From Eriocheir sinensis (lineage: Eukaryota; Arthropoda; Malacostraca; Decapoda; Varunidae), in assembly GCF_024679095.1 (NCBI RefSeq), contig NW_026111781.1:281001-345000 (forward strand): a DNA stretch of 64,000 nucleotides. Reading direction: 5' to 3'. The first letter of the stretch is position 1. The number at the start of each line of letters is the position of its first letter. Positions 1 through 10,599 of this stretch are shown piece after piece. Made by a program: the position numbers and the translations under genes. The notes under the pieces were generated by a model. It ran no database searches and was not told where the DNA came from. It saw only the letters and a program-made list of their open reading frames with translations.

Positions 1-54
<54 letters not shown>
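1..54. repeat. (AT)n microsatellite, cut by window start
   Basis: Uninterrupted AT dinucleotide run at the left edge. The AT-rich sequence from 55 to about 365 that follows shows no gene or recognisable repeat. Confidence 0.98.
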
Positions 55-56
<2 letters not shown>

Positions 57-499
57 TTCATCTCATATAAGCATATTTTATTCATATCATATATTCATAT
101 GTATTGCATCTAGTATATTGATATCCATGTTTAATGTTTATATTCATATAATTATATCATGTTATTCTTTTTCACACACATTATGCCTATATGTAAAGAA
201 CCACATCATGTTCATACTGTATTCATCAGTGATTAGTCACACCATATACATAATCATATCACAGTCACATTCCTCTCATAACGCATCATATTCATATATT
301 CACATCACGAATATTCATATATAATAATACATGTGTAACACAGGCTATTTTATGAACTATATTATTGGCTGTTATAATGCCTGACAAACCCTCATCATTT
401 AATACAGCCGTAATGGGTTTTGTACCTGCTGACTGTACTGACTGTCTCACTGTGCTGAACATGTTATCATGCAGCAGCTGCTTCACCCGTTTGTTTGTG

Positions 500-612
500 G
501 CACGCAGCGCACGCCTCCTCGTCTTGTGGGAAGGAAAACACCATCACTCTGGGTCCAGTTTTGAAGATTCCCTCCCAGTAAGGCACACAGCACTTGTATG
601 GCAGTATTGTTA
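500..612 (-). pseudogene. THAP zinc-finger remnant
   Basis: On the minus strand this reads PYKCCVPYWEG, then KTGPRVMVFSFP, then DEEA. That is the start of a THAP DNA-binding domain: a CC.PxC pattern, a KTGPxVxVFxFP block and the acidic DEE. THAP domains are C2CH zinc fingers in host transcription factors and in P-element-type transposases. The third expected Cys is Trp here and the frame closes soon after, without the later C-x2-H ligands in register. It is therefore read as a dead fragment, more likely transposon-derived than a host exon. Identification is by motif only. Confidence 0.45.
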
Positions 613-639
613 TCTGGGTAAGAGGCAGAAACAATGTTA

Positions 640-847
640 ACAAGTTTTTCACTGTTTTCAGAGTCAATAATGCACAAAACAGAGAGCGTGACCTCTCCTG
701 ACCGCAGCTGACCCGACACTACCTGGCACTACTTGGCCTACGTCACGGCCTACCCCCCCGTGAAGAGGCCTCCCCCTCTAGATGGCCTTGGTTAATGGCA
801 AAAAGATTTATTTCAAGTTTTTTTACAATAGTCTATCGATTTTAACT

Positions 848-880
<33 letters not shown>

Positions 881-1880
881 CAGTTTATTCAGGAAATTGC
901 AGCCGTTAAGCTGAAAATGTACATATTAATATACAGTGCAACCATAAAGAAAAATACAATATGAAAAGGGTGTGGGGGTTTGTGATTTACATTAACGGAG
1001 GGAAAGTAGTGATGATGCTTGAGGGGTGAAGAGGTGGAGGAGTGCAGTGTGGTAGAGCGATGGGGCGGGAAGGTAATCCTCCTCTGGAAGGCGAGTAGGT
1101 GTTAATCCGAGGTCATCCCCAGGTCACAATGCTGGGTCAGGTAGCAGCAGGTGGCCAGAGAGCAGGTAGAGGCGGTATCGGTGGTCACTCAGAAAGGGGC
1201 TTAGCGGTGGAGTGCTAATCCAACACAGGTGGCAAGACAGATGTGAAGACTCGCTGCTGTGCCTGGGAACAGACTGCACAGCCTCGGTGGTGAGCAGCCT
1301 GCTCATTGCCCCCACCTGAGTGACGAGTCCTCCACTGCACTGCACCTGACCAGACTTCAACAGCAGGATGGGCGGGCCTGGGGGAGACCTCGGGGAGTCG
1401 GCAGGGGCCTGATGGAAGGCCGCGGCGGTGACACACTCGGCGATCCCGATACCACACACGCACTCCACTCACTGTCTGTCAGACTGTCACCATGATTTCA
1501 CTTAGTCACAAAAAAATTAACTTGCTATGTAGTGATTCTGGAAGTAGGTTTCTTGATGAAAGGGGAGAGGGGGCTGGAGGGGAAGGGGAGAGGCCAACAG
1601 GCTGGCCCCGGGCTACTCCATGCAGAGCGCCATGACCCACGTCTGACCTCGGTCAGGACTGGGCGTGACTCAGTCGTTGTCTTTCCCTGTAATCCCAAGC
1701 CATTCATAACACCATGCAGTCGTATTGTGACTATGTGTATATTTCACAAATAGATAACGTACGGAATAACAGTGAGACAGATTGCCATGTGCAGGTCATC
1801 GCTAGATCTGTCAACAATGGAGGTTTCCCCGGCCCAAGCCACAGAGCTCAAGTTAGAGAATAGTGACTTTATTTTGTTGT
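640..1880. other. No recognised gene; AAT microsatellite at 850-881
   Basis: A short (AAT)n run lies at 850-881. The GC-rich block 1020-1495 has long open frames on both strands. The minus frame reading PPILLLKSGQVQC ends next to a GT dinucleotide, but no homolog is recognised and no splice pair is convincing. Nothing is visible in 1500-1880. Confidence 0.5.
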
Positions 1881-1884
1881 GATT

Positions 1885-2340
1885 TAACCGTGTAGCAGCG
1901 ATGGGCCAAATTTGTGGCTTTACTGTGTAGCAGCGATGGGCCAAATTTGTGGCTTTACTGTGTAGCAGCGATGGGCCAAATTTGTGGCTTTACCGTGTAG
2001 CAGCGATGGGCCAAATTTGTGACTTTACCGTGTAGAAGCGATTGGCCAAATTTGTGGCTTTACCGTGTAGAATAGATGGGCCAAATTTGTGACTTTACCG
2101 TGTAGCAGCGATGGGCCAAATTTGTGGCTTTACCGTGTAGCAGCGATGGGCCAGATTTGTGACTTTACCGTGTAGCAGCGATGGGCCAGATTTGTGACTT
2201 TACCGTGTAGCAGCGATGGGCCAGATTTGTGACTTTACCGTGTAGCAGTGACGGGCCAAATTTGTGGCTTTACCGTGTAGCAGCGATGATCCAAATTTGT
2301 GACTTTACCGTGTAGCAGTGTCGGGCCAAATTTGTGCCAC
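1885..2340 (+). repeat. 35-bp minisatellite, array 1
   Basis: About thirteen head-to-tail copies of a 35-bp unit containing TGTAGCAGCGATGGGCCAAA and then TTTGTGGCTTTACCG. Copies vary at a few positions (GGCTTT/GACTTT, CGATGG/TGACGG). The same unit forms a second array at 11690-12025 in the opposite orientation, so it belongs to a dispersed element rather than arising only here. Confidence 0.95.
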
Positions 2341-2486
2341 GATATAAACCCCCCAAAAAAGATGACACATAATCTGATCACAAATGCTTTGATATATATT
2401 ATGAAATGGTTTGTGTGAGGGTGATTTTTTCTCATTTTCTCGCTTAAAGGGACCATTAAGAAACATGATCCCCGCTGCTACCAGGT
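2341..2486 (+). mobile_element. Conserved flank of 35-bp minisatellite element, copy 1
   Basis: The 145 bp after the array (CACGATATAAACCCCCCAAA through GATCCCCGCTGCTACC) match the reverse complement of 11510-11690, which borders the second array in the mirror position. Minisatellite plus flank therefore form one dispersed unit with an internal tandem array. No transposase or obvious terminal repeat is visible. Confidence 0.75.
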
Positions 2487-2547
2487 TAATTTTTTTTTTT
2501 TTTTATGTGTGTGTGTATAGTGGGTGACCTGTTTGCTCCCCTTCCAG

Positions 2548-2661
2548 CACTGCCGACACTTCCTGAACGCCTACAACAGCACGCTTGGGGACAGTCGACA
2601 GGTGTTCGCCGTGCCCTGCTACACTATGCACATTGGGAACCTCAAGCTGTGCAAGCCTAAG
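2548..2661 (+). CDS. Candidate exon 1 of unknown + strand gene
   Basis: A pyrimidine-rich tract ending CTTCCAG precedes 114 bp (38 codons) open only in frame 1. The encoded peptide contains HCRHFLNAYNSTLGDSRQVF and VPCYTMHIGNLKLC, followed by the donor GTATGC. Composition is more GC-rich and codon-like than its surroundings. The product is not recognised. The exon starts and ends in phase 0, which does not match the open frame of the next candidate exon at 3185. Either an exon is missing, an indel has occurred, or one of the two is not coding. Confidence 0.45.
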
Positions 2662-2728
2662 GTATGCTACTGCTGCTGCTATTACTACGAATGTTAATGA
2701 TTTTTATTTATTTATTTATTATTTATTT

Positions 2729-2984
2729 TTTATGGGGTCTTCATGGTGCACTGATTCACTCACTCGGCTCACAGCCGAGAGAGCCCGGGTTCAATTCCCG
2801 AGCGGAGTGGAAAAATTTGGGCGGCTTTTCCAATACCCAACATAGCCCCTGTCCACCCAGCAGTGTACCAGGTATTAATCGGGGGTTGTGTCCCGTCTCC
2901 TGGGGTCTGTTCCCTTCTCCTATAATTCCTTCCCCTCCTGTCTCTCTCCGGCATATGACCACAGATGTTGCGTTCACTAAACAA

Positions 2985-2985
<1 letters not shown>
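2729..2985 (+). mobile_element. tRNA-derived SINE, family A, copy 1
   Basis: The head resembles a tRNA, with an A-box-like TTCATGGTGCACTGATTC and a B-box-like GGGTTCAATTCCC. A conserved body runs from CCACCCAGCAGTGTACCAGG to TGACCACAGATGTTGCG. A second, about 90% similar copy at 13599-13869 has clear target-site duplications, which sets the element limits. This copy ends in the CT microsatellite at 2989-3064. Confidence 0.85.

Positions 2986-2988
<3 letters not shown>

Positions 2989-3064
<76 letters not shown>
2989..3064. repeat. (CT)n microsatellite
   Basis: Pure CT dinucleotide run forming the 3' side of the SINE copy. Confidence 0.98.
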
Positions 3065-3066
<2 letters not shown>

Positions 3067-3184
3067 TATTGCCTTTGAGCTGCCTCCCTTTGCTATAAAA
3101 ATAAAAAATAGAAAGTTTTCACAATTTTGATATATTTTTTTCATTGCTTACTGATCATGCTTTTCTTCCCTGCATCTTACAAAG

Positions 3185-3281
3185 TGTGAGTTACCCGAGG
3201 GTTTGGATTGACTTCAACCTGGGCACCTCCTCCATCCTCATCCTGTGCCAGGTGGAGAGCACGCCCCAGCCCTCCCACCCG
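3185..3281 (+). CDS. Candidate exon 2 of unknown + strand gene
   Basis: A polypyrimidine tract ending TTACAAAG precedes, and GTAAGT follows at 3282. The open frame reads YPRVWIDFNLGTSSILILCQ and then VESTPQPSHP, ending in phase 0, which matches the phase-0 start of the acidic exon at 5233. The first base needs two nucleotides from the previous exon, which the exon at 2548-2661 does not provide. The protein family is not recognised. Confidence 0.45.
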
Positions 3282-3604
3282 GTAAGTCAGTCAGGTAGTT
3301 GCTAGGTGACTAGGGGCCGTATAGCTAAACATTCCGTCGCCCAAGTTCACATATTTGACAAGGCATTCGTTGGAGTTTTGAGCAGGATTAGTTTTATGGC
3401 CCTGGTGGTAGTTTGATTCTTCTTCTGGACCGTGAACCTAAGGAAACACTCATTGGAACCTGATTGACCCACTCTTTGACCTTTAGAAATAGCTGATATG
3501 AGAAGCCAAAATGTCTTATGATACCGACCCAGGTCTCCCACTTATGATGACATACTCTCTCCCAGTTGTTCATCCTTCTCATGTCTTCCTCCACACACTG
3601 TCTC

Positions 3605-3650
3605 CAGTAGGGATGTACCGATGTATTGGTATCGGTGGTATCGGCACATT
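3605..3650 (+). mobile_element. hAT-like terminal fragment
   Basis: Begins CAGTAGGGATGTACCGATGT and repeats the word GGTATCGG, the architecture of the other hAT-like ends in this window. The matching right end is not found; the sequence runs directly into the reverse-transcriptase fragment at 3650. Called from end structure only. Confidence 0.4.
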
Positions 3651-4985
3651 TTAACCCGTCCACTGCGATTGGAACGAATTTGGCTTTCACTGGTAGCCTG
3701 ATAACATATACTCCCATGTCTTTCTCTGCCTCTGTGGTGGATAGTGGAGTGTTTCCCATGTGGTATTGGTGTGCTGGATATCCCTTCACTGGTAGCCTGA
3801 TAACATATACTCCCATGTCTTTCTCTGCCTCTGTGGTGGATAGTGGAGTGTTTCCCATGTGGTATTGGTGTGCTGGATATCCCTTCACTGGTAGCCTGAT
3901 AACATATACTCCCATGTCTTTCTCTGCCTCTGTGGTGGATAGTGGAGTGTTTCCCATGTGGTATTGGTGTGCTGGATATCCCTTCACTGGTAGCCTGGTA
4001 ACATATACTCCCATGTCTTTCTCTGCCTCTGTGGTGGATAGTGGAGTGTTTCCCATGTGGTATTGGTGTGCTGGATATCCCTTCACTGGTAGCCTGGTAA
4101 CATACACTCCCAGGTCTTTCTCTGCCTCTGTGGTGGATAGTGGAGTGTTTCCCATGTGGTATTGGTGTGCTGGATATCCCTTCACTGGTAGCCTGATAAC
4201 ATATACTCCCATGTCTTTCTCTGCCTCTGTGGTGGATAGTGGAGTGTTTCCCATGTGGTATTGGTGTGCTGGATATCCCTTCACTGGTAGCCTGGTAACA
4301 TATAGCCCCATGTCTTTCTCTGCCTCTGTGGTGGATAGTGGAGTGTTTCCCATGTGGTATTGGTGTGCTGGATATCCATTCACTGGTAGCCTGGTAACAT
4401 ACACTCCCAGGTCCTTCTCTGCCTCTGTGGTGGATAGTGGATTGTTTCCCATGTGTTATTGTTGTGCTGGATATCCCTTCACTGGTAGACTGGTAACATA
4501 CACTCCCAGGTCTTTCTCAGCCTCTGTGGTGGATAGTGGAGTGTTTCCGATGTGGTATTGGTGTGCTGGATATCCCTTCACTGGTAGCCTGGTGACATAC
4601 ACTCCCAGGTCTTTCTCGGCCTATGTGGTGGATAGTGGAGTGTTTCCCATGTGGTATTGGTGTGCTGGATATCCCTTCACTGGTAGCCTGGTAACATACA
4701 CTCCCAGGTCTTTCTCTGCCTCTGTGGTGGATAGTGGAGTGTTTCCCATGTGGTATTGGTGTGCTGGATATCCCTTCACTGGTAGCCTGGTGATATACAC
4801 TCCCATGTCTTTCTCTGCCTCTGTGGTGGATAGTGGAGTGTTTCCCATGTGGTATTGGTGTGCTGGATATCCCCTCCCAAGCTGCAGGACTTTACAAATT
4901 TTCTTCATTGAATTGTAGCCACAGACACCCCATTCCTATAGGTTGGTGAGGTCTTCTGGTAGGAAATCCACAGTCAAGTGGCTAA
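3650..4985 (-). repeat. 99-bp minisatellite built from a LINE reverse-transcriptase fragment
   Basis: About twelve copies of a 99-bp unit from 3683 to 4877. On the minus strand each unit encodes 33 residues beginning GYPAHQYHMGNTPLSTTEAE, then KDMGVYVTRLPVK. Outside the array the minus strand continues as a LINE polymerase fragment: KVLQLGRGYP upstream, and a tail beginning AKFVPIAVDGLK downstream. The core resembles the KCKVLHLG...EKDLGV block after the catalytic region of CR1-like reverse transcriptases. Because 99 is divisible by three, both strands stay open for more than 350 codons. Shorter copies lie at 47380-47612 and 49990-50470. A domesticated protein is possible but not supported: there is no promoter or start context, and substitutions do not favour one strand. 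Confidence 0.85.
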
Positions 4986-5232
4986 TTTTCAAGGTGCAGG
5001 GTTAGGAAGGGACGACCCCAAGTGAGGCGAGTTTTGTGTGTAAAGTCCCGCCTAGGATTGTTAAGGGTTGCCAAGGGGGTTGTATGGTAACAGGGTTATC
5101 AAGGAGTGACTGAGGGGCCAGGCTTAGAGCTGTAACATTATTGTGTTGAATTTAGGCAACAGTCAAAAGAATGTATTGTTTTATAAGGTATCAATATTTA
5201 TACAGCTTATTAATCCCTCACTTAATATGCAG

Positions 5233-5287
5233 GTACTGCCAGAAGAAGACAAGGAGGAGGAGGAGGAGGTGGAAGAGGAATCATTTG
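5233..5287 (+). CDS. Acidic exon of unknown + strand gene
   Basis: Acceptor TTAATATGCAG and donor GTGAGT bound 55 bp encoding VLPEEDKEEEEEVEEESF. It enters in phase 0, matching the end of 3185-3281, and leaves in phase 1. The exon at 24014 begins with the two bases needed to complete a Glu codon, so the splice gives an open reading frame. An acidic linker before a Cys-rich tail is a plausible protein arrangement, but no family is recognised. The low-complexity GAG run means the exon could be a chance ORF. Confidence 0.45.
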
Positions 5288-6050
5288 GTGAGTGTTAATT
5301 TTGTTCTATTGTTTCTTCCTCCTCTCTCAATCCTTTTCCTCTTCTCTGATTCATTTGCATTCTACAATTGTTCCTTCTCTCTCTATTCTGCTAAAGTCTT
5401 CTTCTTCCATTCCAAGGTCATGCTCCAACTCCTGCTGTCCCCTCAGAGTATTCATTTCCCTCAGGTCATCTCATGAGGGACATTAAGTGACGGCCACACA
5501 CTTTTCCACAAATGTTTACTCTTCTGAGGTGATAGGAGGGGACATTTCAAGGGGTTCATTTTCAGCATTTATAGTCACTGTAGAGTTTTGAGATTTTTGG
5601 AGGATCATGAACAAGAATCTAACTCCTTACACCAAAATTAGCTTCATAAACCTTTGCAGTCATTCTTAATGTTTGCCTCAAATTTTGTGTGTTGTGTGGC
5701 CTGGCCTGACATCTGGCCCTGGGGCGAGACTCTCAAAGCTGTTAGGAGCCACACCCAGCCACAAGCATGCAATGCCTTCACTGTTAGGAGCTTGCAAGCC
5801 ACACCCACCCACAAACACACAATGCCTTCACTGCTGCAATTCTCAGAGATACATGATCGTTACCTAAGTTGAGTGGGTCGGGTGCAGCCTTACCTTGCTG
5901 TACATGAAATGCATTATAATTACCTAGTGTTCCCAACATGAAAATAGGAAGGACATGTTTTCAACAAGTAAATCTATCTGTTACAGTGAACAGCAGAGAG
6001 AGAGAGAGAGAGAGGTGTAACAATTGGCTTTTGAAATAATACATAATTCC
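5288..6050. other. Intronic sequence without recognised features
   Basis: Contains a small duplicated phrase around 5745-5830 (GCCACACCCAGCCACAAGCA, then GCCACACCCACCCACAAAC) and a short GA run near 5996-6014. No gene, RNA or transposon is recognised. Confidence 0.5.
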
Positions 6051-6054
6051 TTCC

Positions 6055-6575
6055 ATTCTCTTCCCTTCCCTTCCTTTCCTTCCTTTCCTCCCCTTCCTTC
6101 CCATCCTTTCCTTCCCAATCCTTCCCTTCCCATCCCTTCCTTCCATCCCTTCCCATCCCTTCCTTCCATTCCTATCCCTTCCTTTCCTTCCATCCCCTCT
6201 CCATCCCTTCCCATCCCTTCCTTCCCATCCCTTCCTTCCATTCCTATTCCTTCCTTTCCTTCCCATTCCTTCCCATCCCATCCTTCCTTTCCATCCCTTC
6301 CTTCTCTTCCTTCCTTCTCTTCCCTTCATCCCTTCCTTTCCCTCCTTCCCATCCCTTCCTTTCCATCCCTTCCTTCTCTTCCTTCCTTCTCTTCCCTTCA
6401 CATCCTTCCTTTCCCTCCTTCCCATCCCATCCCTTCCCTTTCCATCCTTCCTTCTCTTCCCTTCCTTCTCTTCCCTTCACATCCCTTCCTTTCCCTCCTT
6501 CCCATCCCTTCCTTCCTTTCCTTTCCATCCCTTTCTTTCACATCCCTTCCATTCTCTTCCCTTCCCTTCCTTTCG
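6055..6575. repeat. Pyrimidine minisatellite (CCCATCCCTTCCTT-like)
   Basis: About 520 bp of C/T-rich sequence made of variants of CCCATCCCTTCCTTCC, with higher-order blocks around 6290-6500. Long ORFs on both strands are artefacts of the restricted base composition. It abuts the left inverted repeat of the element starting near 6580. Confidence 0.95.
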
Positions 6576-6579
6576 CTCC

Positions 6580-9240
6580 GGTGTAGTATCCACTCGGGGA
6601 AAAATTACATGAAAAGTTTTTTCAACTGATTTCAATAGCCAAGGGGTCAACATTTACAAAAAAAAAGATAGGGCATGTAGAGGTTGGGGGGGAAATTATA
6701 CAGGGATCAAAGTTCAATGACCTTTTCTAGAAATAAGAATAAAGTTGTCTTTATGGAAAAAGATATAGGACATGCATATCATTGGAGATTTTCTGAGAAA
6801 TGAATAAAAACCAGGAGGAGACTCCAGGGACTACATCTTGACCTTTTAAATGGGCTCAAAGGTCAAAATTCACAAATTTATTACTAATATACATAAAGAA
6901 TGCATGATTTTCACAATGAAAGCTTGTGTGCTTAAATTCACATGTGAGAAAAGTGATCTAGAGGGCTGGGTGTCACTACCCCCTCCAAGAAAAGGAAGAG
7001 CTGGGGAGTGGGGGCTCTCACTGGGCAGCTAAAGGTCATTGACCTTTTTTGTACATTTTGTCCAATTTTGTTTCTGGAGAATATTGATAAAGAAAATTAT
7101 AATGGTTGTTGTGGAAATGCTTAGTGGGGAGGGTGAGAACAGCCTAACTTTGGACCTCCAAAAATAAAAAATAAATGGCCAATTCCTCTGTGAATGTGTA
7201 CACAAAAGATTGCCTGAAAATTGGTGTAAATTGATCATAGTAACGTGTGGTTTGGTGGCTGTCATAAACATGCCAAACCAGCCTTCCAAGGGCTTGCAAT
7301 TGTCTTCTGTCAGGTCAAATATCTGGCCGGCCCTTCCATCCCCACCATCATGAGCAGAGCTGTACACAAATACTTTACAAACACAGTAGAATTCATGCTG
7401 AAAATGCCAATACAAAATTGAAGCCATTTGAGAAAGACTTGAGGTTAAACTTACACCAAGTATTGCCAAATAAATGATTTCCTCTTCCATCAGAGCACAA
7501 CACATGCAGGAACACAAGGCAGCAGCAGCAGCAGCATGGTTACACTGACTAGCCCTTCATGGCAGTTACAACAACTTCCTTTAAGGAGGTTTGGGGAGCA
7601 ATGTCAACATCTTAGGTCCAAGTTTGTTGTCCTCCCCATCCTCTTCCCTCAGGCGTAAGAACAGAGGTGTTGAGATTATGCCACACAGCAATCTGTAGCT
7701 GGACTCTCAGGGCGTGCTGCAGGGTTGCTGCATTAGGTGAAGCCTATCAGGATCAATCTTGCAGCTTGCTTCTGAAATTTGAGGAAAGGAGCTTTCTCTG
7801 AAGGAGTATCTCCACATGTCACACCTGCATTGCTTTGACACCTGCATGTTTTAGCTCATCGTGGGAGGAATCAGTGTTCGTGTATGTGTTGGTGACATGT
7901 CTTGGAAAATCTCATTTGTAGATTGTCTCCTTTGTGTGTCCATGGATACAGTGTCATTGCCTGACCATGCATACTTGAACAAAAGATCAGTTTGGTCACT
8001 AATTCCTACTGACGATATATCCTACAGGCCATCCATGAGTGGGAACAGATTTGTGCAGTAGACGGGTCGGTGGTACACGAGAAGTATTAATAATCTTGGG
8101 CAACAACAACAGCTTCAGGAGTGCTCACACTTTTGACAAGTCCAGTAGCTGTCTTGACGACCAGTGTGTCACCTCGTGCAGTGTCAGCTGTGTCTTGATA
8201 AATGCTTCTTTGTTCTCCTCATTGGCAAGAAATTGTTCCCTATCACACAGTCAGTTCTGGTGGGACTCCCAAATTATGAGATATTGTTCTGCCTGCCATT
8301 GTACGCATGTGTTCATGATCTTTGGATCCCTTCCATCACACACTAGTACTGCACCATCAATGAACCTTCCCTGAACATAGCTATCAGCTGTGGCTTTGAT
8401 GCTTCCTCCATTTCACTGGTGAAGTAACCATCCCCCATCCTGTTTTCCATGTCCAGGCCAAGAGCATCCTGCCAAATTCAATGCTTCCAATAAAGAAGAG
8501 TCATCTATTTGTATTAACAAGACTCTCCTAGCCCTTCAATGTAAGCTTTGAAGTTTCCCTTCATCCTCCTCACATCTCTCATCTGTCATCACCTAGCAAT
8601 CCAGCTTGTGCACAACCTCAAACAGATACAAATTGTTCGGCCAAGGATCGGCAACTTTATGCAGACTGTTACCCTTGAGACCTCATCTCAGAATGAACTA
8701 TCATACATTGAAACACCTTATTTACAACATGTGTTCCTCATCTTTACTGATCAAGACCTGTGCGTTTGGGTTTTGCTTTATTAAACATAGAAAGCTCAAT
8801 GACCTTTGATCTCTTCCAAACCACTTATTCACTTTTTTTTTAAGCAGCCATGGGAACTCAAACAGGGTCACTATTTTTTGCATGAAATATTATATTCTCC
8901 TGAGATAAGATAACTTCTTAACAAATGCTGGCGTGTTGAATATTTTGACCTCAATTTCAGAGGTAATATATTGTTTTTTTGTAAGTGGTTACATTTCAGA
9001 TCTTTCCTTGACACCATTCTGTTCATTTTGACACTACCAAGATCAGCCATTTATGACGTTTCATTTGCGAGATAGAGATTTGGACCTTTTAACGAAAGGT
9101 CGTTGACCTTTGACCCCTGTAGAGAAAATTCCCCAACCTCTACATGCCCTATCTTTTTTTTAGTAAATGTTGATCCCCTTGGCTATTGAAATCAGTTGAA
9201 AAATGATTTCATCAAATTTTTTTCCCAGATTTAGTAGATA
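6580..9240 (-). mobile_element. 2.6 kb inverted-repeat element with decayed minus-strand ORF
   Basis: The ends are a roughly 130-bp imperfect inverted repeat. TTTCAATAGCCAAGGGGTCA at about 6630 matches the reverse complement near 9185, and AGATAGGGCATGTAGAGGTT at 6667 matches the reverse complement at about 9137. Inside, the minus strand from about 8250 to 7640 holds broken frames reading REQFLANEENKEAFIKTQL, then STPEAVVVAQD, then WSGNDTVSMDT, then ALRVQLQIAVW. Their order recalls a widespread, uncharacterised invertebrate repeat-associated protein (blocks FLxNxxNKxxFI, AQDxD, HAxxGCDTxS, LPPTSAA), recalled without a search. Frames are broken by stops. Class and target duplication cannot be fixed by eye. 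The interval is otherwise AT-rich and without host exons. Confidence 0.6.
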
Positions 9241-9299
9241 TTTTTCTAATTTTGGGTTACTAGTGACGTATTTTGCAATCCAGGATCCCTGTGTCGCTG

Positions 9300-10240
9300 C
9301 CCGCCGTGCATAGCGGGAGTCATTAAAAATCCTGCCCGGTGGTTTCCAGGAAGGGTTCTCACATAGCCTCTTCTATGGAAGAGTAGTAGCAGCCACGGCC
9401 CTGTTACAACTGATGTGTGGTTGCTCCTCGGCTGGCTGGAGGAGAAGGCGACACTCTAGAGCCGGGAGTGGGTCGGTTCAATTGACGAGTTGCTGCCACC
9501 GGCCTCAGTAGCTCGCATATGTCCATTACCGAGCGATGGCTGTCTGGCCATAGTATGCGCAGGGATTCCACCTCCCACTGAGTCTCCTGATTGGCCTGTA
9601 GCTGAAGTTGCAGTCTTTGCGGACAAAGCCGACTCGGCTTTCTTCATTACAGCCGTGTAACTCTTTGCAGTCTCGTCATTTTCCATCCACTTCTCTTTGA
9701 TTATGTGCAGCCTCGCTTCTCTGTCTTGAATGCCATCCAGCCTAACTGTTGTAGCCGTGTCATGAAGTCACTCGGCCCCTCTCCAAATTGTTGTTCCTCG
9801 AAGTGCAGGATCCTGATTTCGATAGCGTCAGCGGTCGATGACAGGCAGTCCAGTGTGTTGGCCCCCATTCTGCGTTCAGCTGCACTCGTTGCTCTACGTA
9901 TGCAGCCGTCTGTCCCCGCAGCTGACGTAGTGACAGCCCGGTAGTCTGGCTTATCCCACACTTTCACCCCTCGCAAGACGTTGGCATCCCTGGTGTAGTG
10001 AAACGCCCGGAATGCTGCCGGGGATGTCGTCGCCGAAGGTTAGCGTCAGGGGCACCTCTTGCGGGCGGAGTGTGGGCGCAGAGTCCGTCATTACGTAGCT
10101 TCCTGCTGCCACCAGTCAGGGTCCAGCAAAACAGCGTCTCAAAGAAGTGCTTTACTCCCAGGTATGGAGGCCGACTGCCAACTCGATCAAGCATCTCTAA
10201 TCTCAATGGAATGGAATGGAGTTACAAACCCAACAACCAA
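9300..10240 (-). mobile_element. LTR-retrotransposon 5' end with gag remnant
   Basis: On the minus strand, GACTGGTGGCAGCAGG near 10100 looks like a tRNA primer-binding region just after an LTR end. It is followed by a gag-like frame reading NTLDCLSSTADAIEIRILHF, then GEGPSDFMTRLQQLG, then after a frameshift ARLHIIKEKWMENDETAKSY. Acidic, Gln-rich helical gag sequence after a GGTGGC-type binding site fits a Ty3/Gypsy-like element. No protease, RT or second LTR is present, so this is a truncated relic. Confidence 0.45.
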
Positions 10241-10403
10241 CACATGACATAATATACAATAATTAACCCTCACTGATCATTCAATAGGCTGTGATGCAAC
10301 TGTCTGGAAGATTCTGTTTCCTCCATTAAAGCAGTTAGGGTGTGGAATGGCTAGTGCCATATTATAAGGATAAATAGCATTATTGTATGTTCATGGCTTT
10401 TTG

Positions 10404-10487
<84 letters not shown>

Positions 10488-10564
10488 ATTTATTTATATA
10501 TATTTATATTTTAATTTATTTATTTAAGGCCTAGCAGCCTAGTCCCAAAATTTATGAAAAACTA

Positions 10565-10566
<2 letters not shown>
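10241..10566. repeat. (TA)n microsatellite in AT-rich spacer
   Basis: TA run at about 10406-10511 with a few TTTA interruptions, then a poly-T that is the A-tail of the next element. Nothing else is seen in the interval. Confidence 0.9.

Positions 10567-10599
<33 letters not shown>

Noticed and set aside
1124..1495. Minus-strand exon with PPILLLKSGQVQC
   Set aside because: No ATG, weak splice context, no recognisable family; long frames are expected in this GC-rich block on both strands.
3626..4918. 430-codon plus-strand ORF of 33-residue repeats as a structural or secreted protein
   Set aside because: It is the antisense of an amplified LINE RT segment. Unit length divisible by three keeps all repeats open, and no promoter, signal or splice context is present.
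5961..6629. Long Gly/Arg/Lys and Ser/Pro ORFs at 6.0-6.6 kb
   Set aside because: Pyrimidine-only minisatellite lacks stop codons by composition.
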